Part shown: positions 40,313 to 46,227 of the stretch, one piece after another
Position numbering within the stretch: position 1 is the first letter of the stretch
Layout: every line of letters begins with the position of its first letter
Source of the DNA: a virus
Length of the DNA stretch: 47,837 nt
Virus record (IMG/VR): IMGVR_UViG_3300032307_000186
Span: 1 to 47,837 of that record
Direction: 5' to 3' (one strand)
Made by a program: the position numbers and the translations under genes
The notes under the pieces: generated by a model
Told to the model about the DNA's origin: nothing
Databases searched by the model: none
Seen by the model: the letters and a program-made list of their open reading frames with translations, nothing else

Positions 40313-40352
40313 ATTAAGAATGTTTAAGAAACCCCTGAAAGATCCTTAGAAA

Positions 40353-40374
40353 TGTCAGAGGGTATTGCTAAAAT
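40353..40374 (+). promoter_or_regulatory. TGTC-box promoter
   Basis: TGTCAG-N10-TAAAAT. Drives 40399, with ACGAAAGGA in the leader. Confidence 0.55.
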
Positions 40375-40398
40375 AATCTTATAAACGAAAGGACCCCA

Positions 40399-40917
40399 AT
40401 GGACTACTATGCAGCATACACAGGAATAGTAAAGAGCGCTACTTTTGGACAAGTAGAGCAAGCAAGTAAATGGTACGTAGACGCAGAGCGTATTGCAGAG
40501 AAGGTTGCAGAAAACCTAAACACTACTCTAGAGGTTGGTGCAAGTGTTGTTTCTGCATTCTCACCTAGAGAGCGTTGGTCAGTAAATGTTGCTAGGGCTA
40601 TTGCTTGGTCATTAGGGCAGGATGTTGCTTGTCTAAAGAATAACCTAGTAATGGCTAACAATGCCTTGACACTTGGCTTTGGTGCTTTGAAGGGTATGAA
40701 AACTAATGCATTCGCTAAGGCTATTGCAGGTGATGAGCAAGCTGTCGTGATTGATGTATGGATGTTACGGGCAGTTGGAATTGAGCGTAAGACACCTAAC
40801 CAGTCTCAATACAATGAGCTAGTAGAGGCAGTAAAGAAAACCGCATTTGATTTTGGTATGACACCTAGAGCAATGCAAGCCCTAATCTGGATTGTAGTTA
40901 GAGGGAGTGCCCAGTGA
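40399..40917 (+). CDS. Conserved hypothetical protein, possible DNA-glycosylase-like fold
   Basis: 172 residues, largely helical: SAFSPRERWSVNVARAIAW, MKTNAFAKAIAGDEQAVVID-W-LRA, and a C-terminal FGMTPRAMQALIWIVVRG. The pattern of helices with conserved D and W is reminiscent of helix-hairpin-helix DNA glycosylases, but I see no catalytic residues I would trust. Family common in phages of actinobacteria, to my recollection; treat as unknown. Confidence 0.5.
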   Translation: MDYYAAYTGIVKSATFGQVEQASKWYVDAERIAEKVAENLNTTLEVGASVVSAFSPRERWSVNVARAIAWSLGQDVACLKNNLVMANNALTLGFGALKGMKTNAFAKAIAGDEQAVVIDVWMLRAVGIERKTPNQSQYNELVEAVKKTAFDFGMTPRAMQALIWIVVRGSAQ

Positions 40918-40946
40918 TTGACAAGTTAGGTAGATTGTGAGATAAT
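40918..40946 (+). promoter_or_regulatory. Canonical promoter near-leaderless
   Basis: TTGACA (40918-40923), 17 nt, GATAAT (40941-40946), then 8 nt to the ATG at 40955. Confidence 0.55.
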
Positions 40947-40954
40947 GGTAGACT

Positions 40955-41023
40955 ATGGAAATTATAATACTCTCTCTAGCCCTAATTGCCCTAATGATAC
41001 TCTGGTTAGCAGGAGCTAACTAA
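40955..41023 (+). CDS. Micro-membrane peptide 3
   Basis: 22 residues, MEIIILSLALIALMILWL followed by AGAN: one hydrophobic helix. Third such micro-peptide next to a strong promoter. Confidence 0.5.
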   Translation: MEIIILSLALIALMILWLAGAN

Positions 41024-41032
41024 ATACCCTGG

Positions 41033-41086
41033 CCCCTTGACAAAAGGGGTACAGGTGTGCCGACCACATTCCGATCCTAAAATCAA
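41033..41086 (+). repeat. Hairpin-GCCGACC element 6
   Basis: CCCC...GGGG with TTGAC inside; GTGCCGACCACATTCCGATC; TTGA (41037) to TCAA (41086), 50 nt apart overall. Confidence 0.5.
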
Positions 41087-41150
41087 GTTACGAAGTATAA
41101 CGATTTTCCCCCAGAAATGTTATAAATAAATTGCTAAATAGAGTTGATAA

Positions 41151-41172
41151 TGTCGTAGGGTTAGGCTACAAT
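41151..41172 (+). promoter_or_regulatory. TGTC-box promoter
   Basis: TGTCGT-N10-TACAAT; TTGATA 17 nt upstream of the -10. Drives 41223. Confidence 0.6.
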
Positions 41173-41222
41173 AGAGCTATCAACAAAAGTTGATAATCAA
41201 AATAAAATAGATAGGAAGCAAA

Positions 41223-41375
41223 ATGTCAAACACCACTCTAACTGTTGGCTCACAGTTCACCACCGCCAAGTCAAAGGTATCTGGCGTAATTGAGGAAATC
41301 GTAAAGAACCCTAGTGGCTCTGCTCGTGTCAAGCTCAATGTAAATGGACAGACTCGCTGGACTACTGTAAAGTAA
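41223..41375 (+). CDS. Small conserved protein
   Basis: 50 residues, MSNTTLTVGSQFTTAKSKVS, then GVIEEIVKNPSGSARVKLNV and a basic end with W. Beta-rich; a similar short protein occurs in other actinophages, to my recollection. RBS AAGGAAG lies upstream. Unknown function. Confidence 0.55.
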   Translation: MSNTTLTVGSQFTTAKSKVSGVIEEIVKNPSGSARVKLNVNGQTRWTTVK

Positions 41376-41444
41376 TCTAGTTTGTGTTGGCGTTGGACTA
41401 CATAAAAGGGATAATCAGAGTCCGTTCGAATCCCCCTGCCACCA
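41376..41444 (+). tRNA. tRNA-like 3' end or remnant
   Basis: Contains GTTCGAATC and CCCCCTGCCACCA, i.e. a T-loop-like segment plus a CCA-type end. GTTGGCG upstream could pair with TGCCACC (6 of 7 pairs) and GGACT pairs with AGTCC. But the T stem does not pair and there is no D arm. More likely a decayed tRNA, a tRNA-like structure or an attachment-site core than a working tRNA. Confidence 0.25.
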
Positions 41445-41513
41445 CTTTATTAGGTTAGTTATCCATAATTGAGGCTCGTAGAGATAACCGAAAAGCACCC
41501 TCTCCCTAATAAA
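41445..41513 (+). other. Nested hairpin after tRNA-like segment
   Basis: TTTATTAGG...CCTAATAAA (approximate ends 41445 and 41513) encloses GTTATC...GATAAC. Could be a structured RNA or terminator between the tRNA-like segment and the next promoter. Confidence 0.4.
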
Positions 41514-41535
41514 TGTCAGACCCTAATGGTAAAAT
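41514..41535 (+). promoter_or_regulatory. TGTC-box promoter
   Basis: TGTCAG-N10-TAAAAT; drives 41581. Confidence 0.5.
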
Positions 41536-41580
41536 AAGAAAGTAAACAAAACCCCAAAGAAGAAAAGGAAGTAATAAACT

Positions 41581-42027
41581 ATGGCAAGAACAATGTCAGT
41601 AAAAATCCCAACGGCAAGTCTAATCGCAGACATAGAAAAGTCTATTGCTAAGATTGACGCAGATGTTGAGGCGTATGCTGGATTGCGTAAGCAGTATGAG
41701 CTAGATGTCAAGAAGTATCAAGATGACCTAGTTGCTCACGCTATCAAGGCACTATCAGACCCAAGCAACATTGGAACAGAACACGGAAGTTTGGTTCGTC
41801 TTAGCACTAACCACTATCGTAATGATGTGTCTGTTGAGTTTGACCCAGAGGGACTAGGCTTTCCAAAGAAGCCAGAAGAACCAACCAAGCCAAATGACAA
41901 AACCTATTTTGGTCGTGAGTATGTAACTCGTAAGGAATTGTTACAGCGTAATCTTCGTATCCTGAAGATGACAACTCAAGAAGAAGTATCAGCGAGTTCT
42001 TACTCCGCTGTTATTGACCTTATCTAA
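41581..42027 (+). CDS. Hypothetical coiled-coil protein
   Basis: 148 residues. N-terminal ~60 residues are helical, heptad-like (LIADIEKSIAKIDADVEAY), then PKKPEEPTKPNDKTYFGREY and a helical end. AAGGAAG upstream. Unknown role; may be a structural or DNA-binding accessory. Confidence 0.55.
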   Translation: MARTMSVKIPTASLIADIEKSIAKIDADVEAYAGLRKQYELDVKKYQDDLVAHAIKALSDPSNIGTEHGSLVRLSTNHYRNDVSVEFDPEGLGFPKKPEEPTKPNDKTYFGREYVTRKELLQRNLRILKMTTQEEVSASSYSAVIDLI

Positions 42028-42064
42028 TAACAGATAACCACCTAAGCAAGTGGCTAAACTGCTT

Positions 42065-42130
42065 CCACTCCCCTCCACCGCTGAAGGATCTTGTATCCAC
42101 AAATACTGCGAGGGGAAAAAGTGGGCCGAC
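42065..42130 (+). repeat. Hairpin-GCCGAC element 7
   Basis: CCCCTC...GAGGGG (long loop) with flanking CCAC...GTGG, then GCCGAC. Same design as element 9. Confidence 0.5.
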
Positions 42131-42183
42131 AAAAGTAACAGATTGATAACAACTTTAAGAAATAAGCTTAAGAACTCCCAAAA

Positions 42184-42205
42184 TGTCAGTGGTGCTTGGT
42201 AAAAT
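42184..42205 (+). promoter_or_regulatory. TGTC-box promoter
   Basis: TGTCAG-N10-TAAAAT. Followed 6 nt later by an ATG (42212) and later by GTG (42230) with an AAAGGA site. Confidence 0.55.
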
Positions 42206-42229
42206 ATAGCTATGAAGAAAGGAACCCAG

Positions 42230-42352
42230 GTGGACGAGCAAGCAGCAGAGATTAGACAAGACCTAGCAGACTACTATGCTAACCCAGAAGAATATACTCT
42301 TGAAGACTTTGAGGAAATCTTTCAGGATAGGGACCCCTTTGAGTTTCTATAA
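42230..42352 (+). CDS. Small acidic protein (GTG start)
   Basis: 40 residues from GTG at 42230, DEQAAEIRQDLADYYANPEE... acidic. GAAAGGA sits upstream as in other genes here. An in-frame ATG at 42212, 6 nt after the -10, would add six residues in a leaderless mode. Unknown function. Confidence 0.5.
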   Translation: MDEQAAEIRQDLADYYANPEEYTLEDFEEIFQDRDPFEFL

Positions 42353-42374
42353 TGTCAGTGGTTCGTGGTAGAAT
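42353..42374 (+). promoter_or_regulatory. TGTC-box promoter
   Basis: TGTCAG-N10-TAGAAT, 1 nt after the previous stop; drives 42400. Confidence 0.55.
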
Positions 42375-42399
42375 ACAAACAAACAACGAAAGGAAAACA

Positions 42400-42597
42400 A
42401 TGTCATACGTACTAGAACAGACAAGCTATGTTTCAGAAGACGGAAACTATGGAACAGGATACCTACTAACTTTCCCATACGATTCTTTAGATGAAGACCA
42501 GTGGGCTATCCTTGACACGCTACCTGACAATGACAAAATGTTGTATGCTCAGGCCATACTTGACGGACAAGCGGACTTATCAGAATGGGAAGACTAA
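42400..42597 (+). CDS. Small protein
   Basis: 65 residues, MSYVLEQTSYVSEDGNYGTG... DSLDEDQWAILDTL. Start at 42400 (AAAGGA upstream). Coupled to the next gene by TAATG. Confidence 0.5.
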   Translation: MSYVLEQTSYVSEDGNYGTGYLLTFPYDSLDEDQWAILDTLPDNDKMLYAQAILDGQADLSEWED

Positions 42598-42788
42598 TGC
42601 CAAAATACTATGTAAAGATGAGAATTGATTTCGATGGAGAAATTGAAGCAGATTCAATGCACGAGGCGGAGCAATTAGCTCATACCTCATGGGGAGACAG
42701 CATGACTGATGATATTTCTTTTGACGGTGTCTACAGCATAGACGTCGAAGAACTTGAAGACGAAGATGAGGATGAAGAGGATGAGTAA
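42597..42788 (+). CDS. Small protein with acidic tail
   Basis: 63 residues, MPKYYVKMRIDFDGEIEADS... MHEAEQLAH, ending in a run of E/D (EELEDEDEDEEDE). It has the pattern of a small alpha/beta (DUF-like) protein; the same fold type appears at 45696. Unknown. Confidence 0.5.
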   Translation: MPKYYVKMRIDFDGEIEADSMHEAEQLAHTSWGDSMTDDISFDGVYSIDVEELEDEDEDEEDE

Positions 42789-42900
42789 GCACTTTAGGTG
42801 TGGAACCACTGTTTCTTTTGAAGACGTATCTGATGGATACTTTGCTCAATGCCCCAGCTGTGATGAGGATGTTTTTAGTTTTGAGTTGACAGACATGTAG
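42781..42900 (+). CDS. Small zinc-ribbon-like protein
   Basis: 39 residues, MSKHFRCGTTVSFEDVSDGY... CPSCDEDVFSFEL. A single Cys near the start and CPSC later; metal binding is possible. Overlaps the previous stop region by 8 nt. Confidence 0.45.
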   Translation: MSKHFRCGTTVSFEDVSDGYFAQCPSCDEDVFSFELTDM

Positions 42901-42939
42901 TGCATTCCCTTACTTCCTTTCTGGAATGTACTACCGTCC

Positions 42940-42997
42940 TGGCCATGACGTAAAACTGGCCACAAGCCTGGCCGACCCATTTTGATCTAAAAGTCAA
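42940..42997 (+). repeat. Hairpin-GGCCGACC element 8
   Basis: TGGCCA...TGGCCA pair, then GGCCGACCCATTTTGATC and AAAAGTCAA; 5' TTGAC is farther upstream (in the previous gene's last codons). CATTCC/GGAATG hairpin lies just before it (42903-42928). Confidence 0.5.
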
Positions 42998-43041
42998 GTT
43001 TAAGAAGGTAATTAAGAAAACCATAGAAATAAGCTTGACAA

Positions 43042-43063
43042 TGTCAGAGGGTGGGTGTAAGAT
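43042..43063 (+). promoter_or_regulatory. TGTC-box promoter
   Basis: TGTCAG-N10-TAAGAT; TTGACA 17 nt upstream of the -10 (43035-43040). Drives the DUF932 gene. Confidence 0.65.
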
Positions 43064-43100
43064 AGTCTTATCAAAACAAAACACTAAAGAAAGGCAACAC

Positions 43101-44111
43101 ATGGCACATTTGCTAGAATCAGTAAACGGAGAAACCGCATTTGCTTCACTTAGAGAGCCAGCTTGGCATGGCTTGGGTGAGGTATTTACTGAGGAAGTAT
43201 CCACAACAGAAATGCTAAAGAAAGCTAAGCTAAACAACTGGAATGTTCGCTTAGAAGAGGTAGCAATTCCAACAGGTATGGAATCAGACAAAAACTATTC
43301 TTTTGTTGTTCGTGATAACCCATTTACCAAGGGCAACAAAGATGTTCTAGGTATTGTTGGTGAGCGCTATGCCCCACTACAAAACGAGGAACTATTTGAT
43401 TTTGCTGATAACATTCTTGACAATGGCGGACGCTGGGAGACAGCTGGTTCAATCAAGGGTGGCAGAATTGTTTTTGGTTCCCTTGCCCTTGAGCGTGAAA
43501 CTGTTATTGACCCTAACGGCGTATCAGATAAAGTAAACACCTATCTGCTAGTAAACACTAGCCATGACGGTTCAATTTCAATTCAGGCAAGTATCACACC
43601 TGTCAGAGTTGTATGTGCCAACACACTAAACCTAGCGTTAGGTAATCGTGGTCGTGGTGGTTCTGTCAAGCAGTCCTTCAAGATTCGCCACACCCAAACA
43701 GCTTCTGGTAAAGTTGCTGTTGCTCGTGAGGCATTGGGTCTAGCTAACCAATACATGGACGAGTTTAGCGTAATGGCAAACGACATGATTCAAACAGAAG
43801 TAAACAAAAAGAAGTTTGATGAAATTGTTTTGGCATTGTATCCTAAGCCAAAAGATGAGGCGAAGAACGCAATTAGTCGTTGGGAAAACAAGATAGACCT
43901 TATCAACGAAATCTATGTTGGACAATTCAACAACACCATTTCTGGAACAGCTTGGGGTGTTGCTAACGCTCTAACTGAAAGACTAGACTGGTATCGCACA
44001 GGCAGAGGTGGCAAGACAGAATCTGTTCTTGCTGGTGCTTCTGGTTTTGACGCTATGGTAAACGCAGAGAAGAACAAAATCTTCAAAGCTGTTTTGTTGG
44101 CAACAGCATAA
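43101..44111 (+). CDS. DUF932 phage/plasmid-like protein
   Basis: 336 residues. N-terminus AFASLREPAWHGLGEVFTE, then GIVGERYAPLQNEELFDFAD, VCANTLNLALG and KIRHT match the DUF932 family of phage/plasmid proteins. Function unknown; sometimes linked to DNA recombination or host takeover. ATG at 43101 has AAAGGC upstream. Moderately expressed early-type gene. Confidence 0.8.
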   Translation: MAHLLESVNGETAFASLREPAWHGLGEVFTEEVSTTEMLKKAKLNNWNVRLEEVAIPTGMESDKNYSFVVRDNPFTKGNKDVLGIVGERYAPLQNEELFDFADNILDNGGRWETAGSIKGGRIVFGSLALERETVIDPNGVSDKVNTYLLVNTSHDGSISIQASITPVRVVCANTLNLALGNRGRGGSVKQSFKIRHTQTASGKVAVAREALGLANQYMDEFSVMANDMIQTEVNKKKFDEIVLALYPKPKDEAKNAISRWENKIDLINEIYVGQFNNTISGTAWGVANALTERLDWYRTGRGGKTESVLAGASGFDAMVNAEKNKIFKAVLLATA

Positions 44112-44145
44112 ACCAAAAGTCCTAGGCATGACTGAAAACTGCCTT

Positions 44146-44176
44146 CCACTCTGTGGATCAAAAAAGTGGCCGACCC
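44146..44176 (+). repeat. Hairpin-GGCCGACC element 9
   Basis: CCAC...GTGG around TCTGTGGATCAAAAAA, then CCGACCC. Confidence 0.45.
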
Positions 44177-44253
44177 TTCTTAATATTTATCTTATTAGTT
44201 TAAAAAAAGTAATTAAGAATGTTATTAAAAATTTCCCAGAATGTATTGATAAA

Positions 44254-44275
44254 TGTCGTAGGGTTGGTATAGAAT
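44254..44275 (+). promoter_or_regulatory. TGTC-box promoter
   Basis: TGTCGT-N10-TAGAAT; TTGATA 18 nt upstream of the -10. Drives 44302. Confidence 0.6.
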
Positions 44276-44301
44276 GATACTACCTAAAAGAAAGGCAACA
44301 A

Positions 44302-44805
44302 ATGGGAACCAGAAACCTAACAGTAGTAAAAGACAAAGCAGGAACAACTAGAATAGCACAATACGGACAATGGGACGGATACCCACAGCATTCAGGTCTA
44401 AAGACTTTAGACTTCCTAAGAGATGAAATCCTAAAGGATAATCTACTACAAAGACTGACACTCGTCCAGTTTATTTCAGATAAAGAATGTGATGAGCTGT
44501 ATAACGCTAGTAAGAGTAGCACTGATTGGGAGAATAAAGAGTTTCTAAACGAATACCCTGGACTACATAGGGATACAGGTGTGGACATTCTGTTAGCGGT
44601 TGCTAGTGCTACTGAAACTCTAAAGACTATTGACAATTCAGAGTTCGCTAAAGATGAGCTATTTTGTGAGGGTATCTATGAGGTAGACTTCTCCACTAAT
44701 AACTTTATCTCTACTTATCACGGTAAGACAGTTCAGTTTGACTTGGATACCCTGCCAACAGACGAGGAATACCTAGAGGCTATGGGGGTAGAAGCTCTTG
44801 TTTGA
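44302..44805 (+). CDS. Conserved hypothetical protein (MGTRNLTVV family)
   Basis: 167 residues. MGTRNLTVVKDKAGTTRIAQ and YGQWDGYPQHSG are the conserved start of a family found in phages; function unknown. RBS AAAGGC. Mixed alpha/beta, acidic end. Confidence 0.6.
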   Translation: MGTRNLTVVKDKAGTTRIAQYGQWDGYPQHSGLKTLDFLRDEILKDNLLQRLTLVQFISDKECDELYNASKSSTDWENKEFLNEYPGLHRDTGVDILLAVASATETLKTIDNSEFAKDELFCEGIYEVDFSTNNFISTYHGKTVQFDLDTLPTDEEYLEAMGVEALV

Positions 44806-44962
44806 TAACTTAGATACTAAATACCTATCAGGCGACCTAGCAACAGATGTCCAGTTTATCAAGGATAATCTTAGTCTTGAAGATAAGGACTTTTTCAAGA
44901 GACAGCTACACCTAATAATGTCAGAGGGTAATGCTAGAATTGACGAAACGGAAGGAAAGTAG
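44798..44962 (+). CDS. Small protein with TTG start
   Basis: 54 residues from TTG at 44798, FDNLDTKYLSGDLATDVQFI... acidic/helical, ending in the MSEGNARIDETEGK block that is encoded by the next promoter. TTG start is inferred. Overlaps the previous stop by 8 nt. Confidence 0.35.
   Translation: MFDNLDTKYLSGDLATDVQFIKDNLSLEDKDFFKRQLHLIMSEGNARIDETEGK
44919..44940 (+). promoter_or_regulatory. TGTC-box promoter inside gene end
   Basis: TGTCAG-N10-TAGAAT inside the end of the 44798 gene; drives 44963. Confidence 0.5.
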
Positions 44963-45157
44963 ATGATGAAGCTAACAAGCACAGACCTAAAGACTTGGCA
45001 GGTAGAGTATTCTGCTGCTTATTGGGTAGAGGCTACAAGCGAAGATGAGGCAATTGAGAAGGCTATGGACATACACGCTGACTTGCCTGACGGTAGTTGG
45101 GAAGCTATGATTGACCCCTATGATAGCAACAACTTCAATACCCTAGGAGAAAAGTAA
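44963..45157 (+). CDS. Small protein
   Basis: 64 residues, MMKLTSTDLKTWQVEYSAAY then WVEATSEDEAIEKAMDI; alternating strand and helix. Related in pattern to the genes at 42597 and 45696 (W-V-EA-SE-EA). GGAAGGA upstream. Coupled to the next gene. Confidence 0.55.
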   Translation: MMKLTSTDLKTWQVEYSAAYWVEATSEDEAIEKAMDIHADLPDGSWEAMIDPYDSNNFNTLGEK

Positions 45158-45228
45158 TGGAACACGAATGTACAAGGCTGGTAGACGTAGATACAGATTG
45201 CTGGATTTGCGGTAAGGACTTGGACTAA
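45157..45228 (+). CDS. Small MEHEC-type Cys protein, copy 1
   Basis: 23 residues, MEHECTRLVDVDTDCWICGK then DLD; C4, CWIC. Paralogous to the 45467 gene (MEHEC...C-ECGKEL). Confidence 0.45.
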   Translation: MEHECTRLVDVDTDCWICGKDLD

Positions 45229-45250
45229 TGTCAGTAGGTGTTACTATAAT
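45229..45250 (+). promoter_or_regulatory. TGTC-box promoter
   Basis: TGTCAG-N10-TATAAT, the most consensus -10 in the family; 7 nt before an ATG (45258). Confidence 0.6.
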
Positions 45251-45257
45251 GGAGCCT

Positions 45258-45467
45258 ATGATGATTGAATGTCCTAGGCACGAAGGCAACTTTGATTGCA
45301 CACCTTTTTGTAATGTATGCGAAGGCGAGCAGGAGTATCAGTATACAGAGACTATTCCTTGTAGGGATTGTTCTACCCCAGTTGACCACGATATCTGGTT
45401 TGAAGAACTAGAGATGTGTGTTGATTGTTCAAATAAGTTCTATACCCACGAAGACGAGGAAGACTGA
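45258..45467 (+). CDS. Zinc-ribbon-like protein
   Basis: 69 residues, MMIECPRHEGNFDCTPFCNV... with CxxC-type sites (CNVC, CRDC, CVDC). Start at 45258 is 7 nt after the -10 (leaderless) or 45261 with GGAG; the two differ by one Met. Metal-binding; unknown role. Confidence 0.55.
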   Translation: MMIECPRHEGNFDCTPFCNVCEGEQEYQYTETIPCRDCSTPVDHDIWFEELEMCVDCSNKFYTHEDEED

Positions 45468-45562
45468 TGGAACACGAATGCTATGGCTACATAGATCTGT
45501 TCAACATAAGCAACAATAAAAATATAAAATGCCATGAGTGCGGAAAAGAGCTGGGTACATAA
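45467..45562 (+). CDS. Small MEHEC-type Cys protein, copy 2
   Basis: 31 residues, MEHECYGYIDLFNISNN... CHECGKELGT. Paralogue of the 45157 gene. ATGA overlap with the previous gene. Confidence 0.5.
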   Translation: MEHECYGYIDLFNISNNKNIKCHECGKELGT

Positions 45563-45569
45563 CCAGATC

Positions 45570-45587
45570 CCTCGAAAGAGGTCGGCC
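45570..45587 (+). repeat. Hairpin-TCGGCC element 10
   Basis: CCTC-GAAA-GAGG hairpin then TCGGCC. GNRA loop as in elements 4 and 5. Confidence 0.55.
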
Positions 45588-45640
45588 AGCTTTACATAAC
45601 TATTTATATTAAGAATACGAAAAAAACCTTTAAGAAGGTA

Positions 45641-45669
45641 CTTGACAAAATCACTGAAATATGGGACAA
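45641..45669 (+). promoter_or_regulatory. Sigma70-type promoter
   Basis: TTGACA, 17-nt spacer, GACAAT (approximate ends); no TGTC box. Drives 45696. Confidence 0.5.
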
Positions 45670-45695
45670 TTGACTATCAACCCCAAGGAGACAAA

Positions 45696-45866
45696 ATGCC
45701 CCTATATAAAATCCAAAGAGAATACACCAACTGGGAAGAAATTACAGTTGAAGCTGATTCAGAAGAGCATGCCCTAGAACTTGCAGATGAAGAAGAAACC
45801 TGGGAAATGGCATATGACGTCAACTCATACAATTACACTGGAGAAGTTTGGGTAGGTCTAGACTAA
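45696..45866 (+). CDS. Small acidic alpha/beta protein
   Basis: 56 residues, MPLYKIQREYTNWEEITVEA then DSEEHALELADEEETWEMA. Same A/S-EE-A-E-A fold as 42597 and 44963. AAGGAG upstream. Unknown. Confidence 0.55.
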   Translation: MPLYKIQREYTNWEEITVEADSEEHALELADEEETWEMAYDVNSYNYTGEVWVGLD

Positions 45867-45970
45867 TGGCTAAGCACATCCACTACTATTCATATGGAGC
45901 ATGCATTCATTGTAATAAGGTTATCAATAAAGGCCTAGGCGTTGACATGTACAATGGGAAGAAGGTATAA
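45866..45970 (+). CDS. Small protein with CxxC
   Basis: 34 residues, MAKHIHYYSYGACIHCNKVI... with one CIHC. Overlaps both neighbours (TAATG). Unknown. Confidence 0.45.
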   Translation: MAKHIHYYSYGACIHCNKVINKGLGVDMYNGKKV

Positions 45971-46200
45971 TGCCTATATACGTTGATAAGAGACCTAGGG
46001 TAAATGATACTACTTGGACCAGGATCTTCCATTATGATACCCTCCAAGTTTTAGAAGCAGATGGGTATTACGACTTCTATAAAATAATCACTGAAGGTGA
46101 ACGCCCTAAGTACTTTTTTGGAGAGACCGCATGGAGCGATGTGCAGCGTGTCGCTATTGACAAAATAGGATTTCAAGGCTATAATGTATTTAGAAAGTAA
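45970..46200 (+). CDS. Hypothetical protein
   Basis: 76 residues, MPIYVDKRPRVNDTTWTRIF..., mixed with several aromatic residues. Coupled with the previous gene. Unknown. Confidence 0.5.
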   Translation: MPIYVDKRPRVNDTTWTRIFHYDTLQVLEADGYYDFYKIITEGERPKYFFGETAWSDVQRVAIDKIGFQGYNVFRK

Positions 46201-46227
46201 ATAACCCCAAAAGAAAGAAGACCCCTA

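Noticed and set aside
37653-41042. TTGACA within the hairpin elements as -35 boxes
   Set aside because: No suitable -10 at 16-18 nt (GCCGACC lies there); the bases instead pair with a downstream GTCAA.
41376-41513. Transfer-messenger RNA
   Set aside because: No tmRNA 5' acceptor half or tag frame; only the 3' end is tRNA-like.
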